A stretch of 64,000 nt of DNA from Legionellaceae bacterium (lineage in GTDB: Bacteria > Pseudomonadota > Gammaproteobacteria > Legionellales > Legionellaceae), in NCBI GenBank assembly GCA_018061965.1, contig JAGOTG010000001.1:328155-392154 (forward strand). Direction: 5' to 3'. A program made the translations under genes and the position numbers. Positions 57,229 through 64,000 of the stretch are shown in pieces. The notes below the pieces were generated by a model. It saw only the letters and a list, made by a program, of their open reading frames with translations, did no database searches and was not told the DNA's origin. How positions within the stretch are numbered: position 1 is the first letter of the stretch; each line of letters starts with the position of its first letter.

Positions 57229-57378
57229 ATGAAAAACATTTCAAAAGACATCGCATTTACATTGTGCTTTAAATTGATACTGTTAATATTGCTATGGGTG
57301 GTTTGTTTTAAAGGTATTGAAAAAAATCCGGTGGATTTAGCGCACTGGTTGTTTGGATCAACCCAAGAAATACAGTGA
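57229..57378 (+). CDS. cydP: Small membrane protein CydP
   Basis: This 49-residue product was found upstream of cydA. It has a single hydrophobic helix (about residues 12-30, LCFKLILLILLWVVCFKG) preceded by charged residues, the profile of the putative small subunit CydP of cytochrome bd. Its position between hemN and cydA also fits. AGGGG lies about 10 bases before the ATG. Identification rests on size, helix and position. Confidence 0.65.
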   Translation: MKNISKDIAFTLCFKLILLILLWVVCFKGIEKNPVDLAHWLFGSTQEIQ

Positions 57379-57432
57379 AAAGGTCTGAGTCCTGTTAAAA
57401 TGTGTATAACGTCTAAAAATTAGAGAGTAATT

Positions 57433-58962
57433 ATGATTCCAGGTACTGATATTGTTGATTTATCTCGTTTACAGTTTGCATTAACAGCGCTGTATCATTT
57501 TCTATTTGTGCCATTAACCTTGGGGTTATCGATATTATTGGCCATTATGGAAACTGTGTATGTGATGACAGGGCGTAAAATTTGGCAAGAGATGGTTCAG
57601 TATTGGGGGGTTTTGTTCGGGATTAACTTTGTTTTAGGCGTTGCTACCGGGCTAACTATGGAGTTTCAATTTGGAACCAATTGGTCCTATTACTCTCATT
57701 ATGTTGGTGACGTATTTGGTGCTCCGCTAGCCCTTGAAGGGCTCTCGGCCTTTTTCTTAGAAGCGACTTTTGTTGGCTTGTTTTTCTTTGGTTGGAAAAA
57801 GCTAACTCGCTTACAACATCTGACTACGACTTGGTTACTGGCTTTTGCAACGAATCTATCAGCGTTGTGGATCCTTATAGCTAATGGATGGATGCAAAAT
57901 CCTGTGGGAGCGGCATTTAATTTTCAGACCATGCGCATGGAAGTCACCAGTTTCTCAGAAATCATTTTCAATCCGGTGGCCCAAGCCAAATTTGTACATA
58001 CCATTAGTGCGGGCTATGTAACAGGGGCGGTTTTTGTATTGGCAATCAGCGCTTATTTTTTGTTGCGTGGGCGACACCAAGCTTTCGCTCAACGCTCCAT
58101 GACGGTTGCTATCGCATTTGGATTGGCGGCTAGTTTATCTGTTGTCGTGTTGGGAGATGAAAGTGGTTATGTTGCGAATAGTAATCAAAAAATGAAGATC
58201 GCCGCGATGGAAGCCATGTGGCATACAGAAAAGGCACCTGCGTCATTGACACTATTTGGAATACCTGATGAACAACAAATGAAAACAAAGTATGCGATTG
58301 AAGTTCCTTATGTGTTAGGGATCATAGCCACACGATCATTTGATAAACCAGTAATCGGGATCTCTGAGCTTATAGAGGAAGGAAAACAAAATATTCGTGA
58401 GGGGATCTTAGCTTATGGTGCATTGACTCGTATACAGAATAACCCTCAGGATCCTCAGGCCAAAATCGATTTTGCAGCTCACGGTCAGTATTTGGGGTAC
58501 GGTTTACTCTTGAAAAAATACACCAACACTGTGGTTGATGCGACAGAAGAACAAATTAGTCTTGCTGCCCAATCGCTTAAACCCAATGTATCTTCCTTAT
58601 TCTTTTCTTTTCGCATCATGGTAGCATGTGGCTTATTCTTTATTTTTCTATTTGGTACAGGATTTTATTTGAATGTTCATCGCAAGGCTCATAATACGCG
58701 TTGGTATTTACGCATGTGTTTTTGGGCATTGCCATTACCTTGGATTGCAGCGGAGCTCGGTTGGGTTGTTGCCGAATGCGGGCGTCAACCATGGGTGGTT
58801 CAAGGTATATTGCCAACCTTTATGGCCACCTCTTCACTGAACTTGTCACAGTTGATTACTTCTTTATCGGGCTTTTTTATTTTCTACACAGTTCTAGCGA
58901 TCATTGAGGTGTTCTTACTAGTTAAATACATAAAAATCGGTCCACAGGAGAGCTTGGCATGA
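57433..58962 (+). CDS. cydA: Cytochrome bd ubiquinol oxidase subunit I
   Basis: CydA carries haems b558, b595 and d and oxidises ubiquinol. The 509-residue product has the haem ligand His22 (ALTALYHFLFVPLTLG), the GRQPW motif, and a long Q loop (about residues 250-330), so it is of the long-Q-loop type of E. coli. It overlaps cydB by 4 bases (ATGA). Confidence 0.96.
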   Translation: MIPGTDIVDLSRLQFALTALYHFLFVPLTLGLSILLAIMETVYVMTGRKIWQEMVQYWGVLFGINFVLGVATGLTMEFQFGTNWSYYSHYVGDVFGAPLALEGLSAFFLEATFVGLFFFGWKKLTRLQHLTTTWLLAFATNLSALWILIANGWMQNPVGAAFNFQTMRMEVTSFSEIIFNPVAQAKFVHTISAGYVTGAVFVLAISAYFLLRGRHQAFAQRSMTVAIAFGLAASLSVVVLGDESGYVANSNQKMKIAAMEAMWHTEKAPASLTLFGIPDEQQMKTKYAIEVPYVLGIIATRSFDKPVIGISELIEEGKQNIREGILAYGALTRIQNNPQDPQAKIDFAAHGQYLGYGLLLKKYTNTVVDATEEQISLAAQSLKPNVSSLFFSFRIMVACGLFFIFLFGTGFYLNVHRKAHNTRWYLRMCFWALPLPWIAAELGWVVAECGRQPWVVQGILPTFMATSSLNLSQLITSLSGFFIFYTVLAIIEVFLLVKYIKIGPQESLA

Positions 58963-60092
58963 TAGATTACGAAACATTGCGGATAGTGTGGTGGCTATTA
59001 TTGGGGGTATTATTGATTGGTTTTGCCGTCATGGATGGCTTCGATTTAGGTGCTGCAATATTGATGCCATGGCTTGGCAAAACTGATCTAGAACGCCGCG
59101 TTTGTATCAACTGTATTGGCCCAACTTGGGAGGGTAATCAAGTTTGGTTTATATTGGGTGGGGGTGCTATTTTTGCAGCATGGCCAATGCTATATGCCGT
59201 TTCTTTTTCCGGATTTTATCTGGCCATGCTATGGGTGTTGTTAGCGTTGATTTTACGTCCTGTAGGTTTTAAATATCGCTCAAAATTGAGTAATATTACT
59301 TGGCGTTTATATTGGGATCGCGCATTATTTGTTGGCGGGTTCGTTCCATCCTTAATATTTGGAGTAGCTATAGGTAATGTTCTCCAAGGTGTTCCTTTTC
59401 ATTTTGATGAAAGTTTGCGACCCTTTTATACTGGAACATTTTTGGAGTTATTAAACCCATTTGCCTTGCTTTCGGGATTGTTATCCGTTGCTATGCTCAG
59501 CATGCATGGTGCCTTTTTTATTCATATAAAAACACAAGAACAGATACAAGCACGTGCTAAGACTGCGGGTAAGTTTTTTGCCTTATTAACTAGTCTTCTA
59601 TTTATAAGCGGAGGACTTTGGCTTTATCTGAGTGGATATGGCTATAAACTTAACAGCATTGTCATGCATGCAGGCCCTTCTAATCCGTTGTATAAGTCTG
59701 TTGTTTATCAAACTGATGCTTGGTTTCATAATTATCAGAGCATGCATGTGGCACTATTGGCGCCAGCATTAGGTATTCTTTTACCTTTATTTGCTTGTGG
59801 ATTGGCTCGTTTTCCGAAGATTGCATTTCTCTGTAGTGCGGGCTCAATTGCGAGTATTATTGCAACCGTTGGTATCAGTATGTTTCCATTTATGTTGCCT
59901 TCGTCAACTCATCCTAATCACAGCTTATTGGTTTGGGATAGCTCATCCAGCCAATTAACTTTATCCATTATGTTGATTGGAACAGCGATTTTTCTGCCTA
60001 TTGTTTTGGCTTACACAACCTGGGTGTATCGAGTTTTACGCGGGAAAGTAAGTGAGCAAAATATTATAGACAACATCGATACTGCTTATTAG
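58959..60092 (+). CDS. cydB: Cytochrome bd ubiquinol oxidase subunit II
   Basis: The 377-residue product has about eight membrane helices and the CydB patterns VMDGFDLGAAIL, WEGNQVW and RPVGFKYR. It forms the heterodimer with CydA. Its start overlaps the end of cydA, and cydX follows after 10 bases. Confidence 0.96.
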   Translation: MIDYETLRIVWWLLLGVLLIGFAVMDGFDLGAAILMPWLGKTDLERRVCINCIGPTWEGNQVWFILGGGAIFAAWPMLYAVSFSGFYLAMLWVLLALILRPVGFKYRSKLSNITWRLYWDRALFVGGFVPSLIFGVAIGNVLQGVPFHFDESLRPFYTGTFLELLNPFALLSGLLSVAMLSMHGAFFIHIKTQEQIQARAKTAGKFFALLTSLLFISGGLWLYLSGYGYKLNSIVMHAGPSNPLYKSVVYQTDAWFHNYQSMHVALLAPALGILLPLFACGLARFPKIAFLCSAGSIASIIATVGISMFPFMLPSSTHPNHSLLVWDSSSSQLTLSIMLIGTAIFLPIVLAYTTWVYRVLRGKVSEQNIIDNIDTAY

Positions 60093-60102
60093 GAGGATAT
60101 TT

Positions 60103-60192
60103 ATGTGGTATTTCTCATGGATTCTAGGCACAGGGTTGGCTTGTAGCTTCGCATTGCTTAATGCCCTTTGGTTCGAGTTAAGAGAGGATTGA
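60103..60192 (+). CDS. cydX: Cytochrome bd small subunit CydX
   Basis: The 29-residue product MWYFSWILGTGLACSFALLN followed by ALWFELRED matches the CydX type, which stabilises the haem groups of CydAB. TAGGAGG lies just before the ATG. It completes the operon cydP-cydA-cydB-cydX. Confidence 0.9.
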   Translation: MWYFSWILGTGLACSFALLNALWFELRED

Positions 60193-60251
60193 AAGGTATA
60201 AATAAAATCTAGCGAATTAGAAGTAGACTCTATATACTTATATTTCGGGCG

Positions 60252-60276
60252 GTATAAAACACGCCGTGTTTTATAC
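60252..60276. repeat. Perfect palindrome after cydX
   Basis: GTATAAAACACG (60252-60263) is perfectly inverted at 60265-60276 around a single C. It has no T run afterwards. A second stem lies at ACTTAC (60299-60304) and GTAAGT (60332-60337). These are the only signals in the gap between cydX and dotM, which holds no gene. Confidence 0.5.
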
Positions 60277-60361
60277 GATTCGAGGTTAAGCACAGTACTT
60301 ACATAAAACTCCAAAGATAGGGTTTTGCGTAAGTCCTGAAGCGTTATCATGGAGGGAAGGC

Positions 60362-61495
60362 ATGGGGCAACAGGGTTCGCAGCAATCCGGTGATCATTCG
60401 CTGGCTCCCGCCTGGATAATGGGGCTGATTGTTTTTGTATGCTATTTTACCTGGCATAGTGCCCATCAGTATATTGTTTCTTTTGTATTTGCATTCAATA
60501 TTGTTCAAGCAAAACTCATTAATTATTTCGTCCATGACCCCTCATTAGGTAATGATATTCTACTAATGCAGACTTTAGATCCTGCTGGGATAGATTGGTC
60601 ACAGTTGATGGTATTTACTCAGCATGTTGGCGATTACAGTCGTTATCCCATTATGGTCTTGATGTTGGTGTTTGCCATGATTCTATATCGTTCAGATGTC
60701 ACATTAAAATATCGTAGACGCCACACGATGACCACGCTGCGCGAACAAGAGCAAGAAAATTGGCCGTCTATTATGCCTATTGTCAAAGAGGATTTGACGG
60801 CAACGGATGTGAATAGCGGACCATGGGCAATGGCTTTGACGCCTATGGAGTTTGCGCGTAAATATCAGTTGCTTAAAAAATCTGACGTACTATTAGATAA
60901 TAATGCTACGCCTGGCCAAGAAATGACTGCTGGATTGAGGCGCGGTGATGCCAAGCGTATCTTCACTTTGCAATTAGGCCCCTCTTGGGATGGCTTTGAT
61001 CGCTGTCCAATACATGTGAAAGCATTGGCTGCAGTATTTATGGCGCGCATTAACCGTGATAAAGGATCTGCTACGACTATTTTAAAAAATATGGATAAAT
61101 CTTTTGTGATGGGTAAGCTCAATCCAGGAGATGTGGATGCGGTGATCAACAAACATATCAATACAGAACTAGTCAAAGAAATTTTATCAAAGCATGCCTA
61201 TCTTCTGACTGTGCTGGCTTCTTTGTTAGAGGCTGCACGCATGGATGGGGTTGTGCCTACCGCAGAGTTTTTATGGCTCAAACCCACGGACAGAAGACTT
61301 TGGTATATGTGTAATTGTGTGGGTAGACAAACGCCTTTCGCTGAAGTGGGTGGGCCGTTTGCGCATTGGAAAGCTGAAAAGTCGATGGGACGTGGCTCAC
61401 GTGCCCCCATGGTTGATGAAGCAATCAAAGCACTGGAAATTGCGATCAAAGAAGTCAAAATATCTCCCAAAGAATTGCAGGAGCTACAACCATGA
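60362..61495 (+). CDS. icmP: Dot/Icm type IV secretion coupling protein DotM/IcmP
   Basis: DotM is part of the inner-membrane type IV coupling complex that picks up effector proteins. The 377-residue product has two N-terminal membrane segments (about 17-40 and 92-110) and a cytoplasmic domain with PMEFARKYQLL, RGDAKRIFTLQLGPSWDG and PFAEVGGPFAHWKAEK. The ATG follows GGAGGGAAGG. It overlaps icmO by 4 bases. Confidence 0.93.
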   Translation: MGQQGSQQSGDHSLAPAWIMGLIVFVCYFTWHSAHQYIVSFVFAFNIVQAKLINYFVHDPSLGNDILLMQTLDPAGIDWSQLMVFTQHVGDYSRYPIMVLMLVFAMILYRSDVTLKYRRRHTMTTLREQEQENWPSIMPIVKEDLTATDVNSGPWAMALTPMEFARKYQLLKKSDVLLDNNATPGQEMTAGLRRGDAKRIFTLQLGPSWDGFDRCPIHVKALAAVFMARINRDKGSATTILKNMDKSFVMGKLNPGDVDAVINKHINTELVKEILSKHAYLLTVLASLLEAARMDGVVPTAEFLWLKPTDRRLWYMCNCVGRQTPFAEVGGPFAHWKAEKSMGRGSRAPMVDEAIKALEIAIKEVKISPKELQELQP

Positions 61496-63834
61496 TAAGA
61501 GGGATTGACGCAAGAAGTGAACTCGACCCAAACAAACTATTGCGTGATACGCGTCCGATGGGCCAGCGCTTTATGGCCTTCTTTGAAGACGCCACGAATG
61601 TTTCTGTGGTACTCATTGCATGTGCGGCTGGTATCTTTTATGTATCTGAAGCATCGGTGATTTTTTTTATCATAACGGTGATGATGTTTGTATATGCTAT
61701 AACGCGGCAACATAAATTACCGTTCCGTTTACCGCAAGTTTCCAAGGCAAAAGATTATAACGATTTAAAACCTGGTATCAAATTACCTTATACGGCACGC
61801 GGGATTGCTTATTTTGGGAATGAAAAACAAAGCAATAAAGAAGTATGGTTTGCCAATGAAGATATGCGTACGCATGTGTTGATTTTTGGATCAACCGGTA
61901 GTGGTAAAACGGAAGCGTTGGTGTCGATTGCTTATAATGCTTTGGTACAAGGAAGTGGCTTTATCTATGTTGACGGTAAAGGGGATAACTCGCTGTATGC
62001 AAAAGTGTTCTCTATGGTGCGCAGTATGGGGCGCGAAGATGATTTGCTGATTATTAATTTCATGACGGGTGCGCGTGATATCGTAGGGCCACAAGAAAGA
62101 CGTTTGTCGAATACTTTGAACCCTTTTTGCCAAGGTTCTTCCAGTATGTTAACCCAATTAGTGGTGAGCTTAATGGGAGAGAGTGCGGGTGGGGGCGATG
62201 GCGATATGTGGAAAGGCCGCGCAATTGCGTTCGTGGAAGCATTGATGCGTTTGTTGGTGTTTATGCGCGATGATGGTGCTCTGTTGCTGGATGCCAATAC
62301 CATTCGAAATTATTTTGATCTGACCCGTTTAGAATCTATTGTAATTGATAAGGTATTTCCACGAGATGATCAAGAGTCGGTTAATATTGATCATGTGCCT
62401 AAGCTAGTAACCGATCCGCTGCGTAACTATTTGAATACGCTGCCGGGTTATAATAAAGAGAAAAAAGGTAAGCAAGTGTCGCAGGTTCTGGAGCAACATG
62501 GTTTTATCACTATGCAGTTGGTGCGCAGCTTTTCATCTTTAGCGGATACTTATGGGCACATTATTCGGACTAATTTGGCCGAAGTGGATTTCAAAGATGT
62601 GGTATTGAATCGACGTATTTTAGTGGTGTTATTACCTGCTTTAGAAAAATCTCCCGATGAGTTGTCGAATTTAGGCAAGATCATTGTGTCCTCATTAAAA
62701 GCAATGATGGCATCTGGTTTAGGGGAAGATGTTGAAGGGGATTACCGAGACGTGATTGAGCGCAAACCCACGAATGCGCCTACACCTTATATTTGTATCT
62801 TGGATGAGTATGGTTATTATGCGGTAAAAGGATTTGCGGTCGTGCCTGCACAGGCTCGTTCTTTAGGGTTTTCTGCTATCTTTGCAGGGCAGGATTTACC
62901 AGCATTTCAAAAAGCTTCCAAAGAAGAAGCGGCTTCTATCGGTGCGAATACCAATATCAAGATTTGTATGAAGCTAGAGGATCCGGAAGCTACCTGGGAT
63001 TTTTTCACCAAAACCGCGGGTGAAGCTTATGTGACAAAGGTTGATTCTTTCCAAACCAGAGAAAACTCTATGACCAATAGTTATGCGGATGCACGCAGCT
63101 CTTCATTTGAAAAACGTGCGCGTATCGATTTATTGGATTTGAAAGACCAAACGGAAGGGGAAGCGCATATATTTTTCAAATCGCAAATCGTGCGAGTGAA
63201 TATGTTTTATGCGGCACCCAAACCTGTGAAAAAATTGAAAATTAATCAGTTTTTAAAAGTCGAGCCCCCACCTAGTGAGTATCTGGATAAATTAAAAAAG
63301 CAATTGCTAGGATTCCAAACTATTATAGCCAGTGATAAACCCAGCATTGATATGGTAGTCGAGAGTGAAACCATTGGTTTGGTGGCCCAAGCTTTACAGG
63401 ACTCAGCCATTGCGGAGCCTGTGGAGCGTAGTGTGGCTGTATTACTCTCTTTTCATCGCCATAATGAACCAGAACAAGTAGAAGATGTGATTGAGGACGA
63501 AGTGACGGGTGTGTTGACCATTTTTGCGCCGCTGCGTCAACCTTCTAATGCGCCACCGATTTTAGTTAAAGACAAAATTGCTTTTGCAAAAGCCTTGTTA
63601 CCGATTCAAGAGACACGTGACAATTTGATTTCTATTGAACGTCTGACAGGACAAAAAGCCAATATGGCTGGTAAAGTTGCAAATGAAATTATTAAAGACT
63701 TTCAATCTGTTACCAACTACCCACCTGATGAACGTCACATGGGGGATGGAGAAGCTCTTGCCGAGCAGGTGAATTTGGTAGCGTTGAAAATTGCTCGCGC
63801 TCGAAAAGCTGCTGCTGAGGCGAAAAAAGACTAG
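61492..63834 (+). CDS. icmO: Dot/Icm type IV coupling ATPase DotL/IcmO
   Basis: DotL is the VirD4-like ATPase that receives substrates for the Dot/Icm system. The 780-residue product has two membrane segments (about 33-52 and 55-72), Walker A GSTGSGKT (133-140), a Walker B-like stretch with ICILDEYGYYA, and a long C-terminal region that binds DotN, IcmS and IcmW in Legionella. The order icmP-icmO is as in Legionella and Coxiella. The gene before icmP is cydX, so the usual icmT-S-R-Q genes are not here. Confidence 0.95.
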   Translation: MIRGIDARSELDPNKLLRDTRPMGQRFMAFFEDATNVSVVLIACAAGIFYVSEASVIFFIITVMMFVYAITRQHKLPFRLPQVSKAKDYNDLKPGIKLPYTARGIAYFGNEKQSNKEVWFANEDMRTHVLIFGSTGSGKTEALVSIAYNALVQGSGFIYVDGKGDNSLYAKVFSMVRSMGREDDLLIINFMTGARDIVGPQERRLSNTLNPFCQGSSSMLTQLVVSLMGESAGGGDGDMWKGRAIAFVEALMRLLVFMRDDGALLLDANTIRNYFDLTRLESIVIDKVFPRDDQESVNIDHVPKLVTDPLRNYLNTLPGYNKEKKGKQVSQVLEQHGFITMQLVRSFSSLADTYGHIIRTNLAEVDFKDVVLNRRILVVLLPALEKSPDELSNLGKIIVSSLKAMMASGLGEDVEGDYRDVIERKPTNAPTPYICILDEYGYYAVKGFAVVPAQARSLGFSAIFAGQDLPAFQKASKEEAASIGANTNIKICMKLEDPEATWDFFTKTAGEAYVTKVDSFQTRENSMTNSYADARSSSFEKRARIDLLDLKDQTEGEAHIFFKSQIVRVNMFYAAPKPVKKLKINQFLKVEPPPSEYLDKLKKQLLGFQTIIASDKPSIDMVVESETIGLVAQALQDSAIAEPVERSVAVLLSFHRHNEPEQVEDVIEDEVTGVLTIFAPLRQPSNAPPILVKDKIAFAKALLPIQETRDNLISIERLTGQKANMAGKVANEIIKDFQSVTNYPPDERHMGDGEALAEQVNLVALKIARARKAAAEAKKD

Positions 63835-63970
63835 TACTATCGCTACCGTAATAAATCTGGTCGGTTTTTTTAATCACGAGTGCACTTGCTCTGAGGAAAT
63901 TGCTTGTATCCGAGGGCGTTCTATGTTTTGATTTCTATATATAAAAGATAAACCATTCTGGAGTTGTATA

Positions 63971-64000
63971 TTGAGAACAGTGTGCAGCCTATTGCTCTTA
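63971..64000 (+). CDS. Start of a signal-peptide protein (partial), possibly DotK/IcmN
   Basis: The last 10 codons begin with TTG at 63971, 7 bases after GGAG (63960-63963), and read MRTVCSLLLL, the start of an export or lipoprotein signal. In Legionella the gene after icmO is icmN (dotK), an outer-membrane lipoprotein. Only the context supports that name here, so the symbol is left blank. Confidence 0.4.
   Translation, partial: MRTVCSLLLL

Overview
This is a gammaproteobacterial chromosome segment, most likely from the order Legionellales. The strongest lineage clue is at the right end, where two adjacent genes encode the Dot/Icm type IV secretion coupling proteins DotM/IcmP and DotL/IcmO. 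Other clues are the order coaBC-dut-algC, hflK-hflC-purA, and several orphan genes that look like secreted host-interaction proteins. I cannot name the genus; Legionellaceae, Coxiellaceae and Berkiella-like lineages all fit. I see no tRNA, rRNA, CRISPR array or complete insertion sequence.

Layout. Bases 1-8006 hold the end of the spc operon and the alpha operon (rplX' to rpmJ, then rpsM-rpsK-rpsD-rpoA-rplQ), followed by a NUDIX hydrolase. Bases 8.8-10.1 kb hold a secreted seven-repeat propeller-like protein, then a long palindromic element. Bases 10.5-16.9 kb hold coaBC-dut-algC, lpxC, a dciA-like gene, a PH-domain membrane protein and cbpA-cbpM. Bases 17-24.4 kb form an accessory block: an AdoHcy-hydrolase-like fusion protein, an acidic orphan, a PBP4-type peptidase, and a 499-residue orphan. 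That last gene lies between two collinear copies of a DnaA-box cluster. Bases 24.9-34.3 kb are housekeeping (rpsO-pnp, pssA, npr-hpf, rpmG-rpmB, rsmE, fumC, trmB), with one orphan.

Bases 34.5-41.9 kb hold hflK-hflC-purA, a CAP-domain protein, an orphan Hpt protein, a DeaD-type helicase and a GDSL lipase. Bases 41.9-53.6 kb alternate housekeeping genes (djlA, waaA, dksA, hemA-prfA-prmC) with two orphans that share a C-terminal double-membrane-helix module. Bases 53.7-60.2 kb form a low-oxygen module: an FNR regulator with all four cluster cysteines, an FNR-box-like site, a desaturase, hemN, cydP and cydABX. Bases 60.4 kb to the end hold dotM-dotL and the probable first codons of a signal-peptide protein, perhaps dotK.

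Most notable is the pair of oriC-like modules at 22.5-22.72 kb and 24.56-24.78 kb. Each has four DnaA boxes and two GATC sites in exactly the same spacing, although the spacer sequences have diverged. This suggests a duplicated or bipartite replication-initiator binding region around an orphan gene. The other main candidates are the AdoHcy-hydrolase-like fusion with altered catalytic positions, a ULP/YopJ-like protein that seems to have lost its catalytic residues, a possible papain-fold orphan, and a long-form S14 that carries a zinc ribbon.
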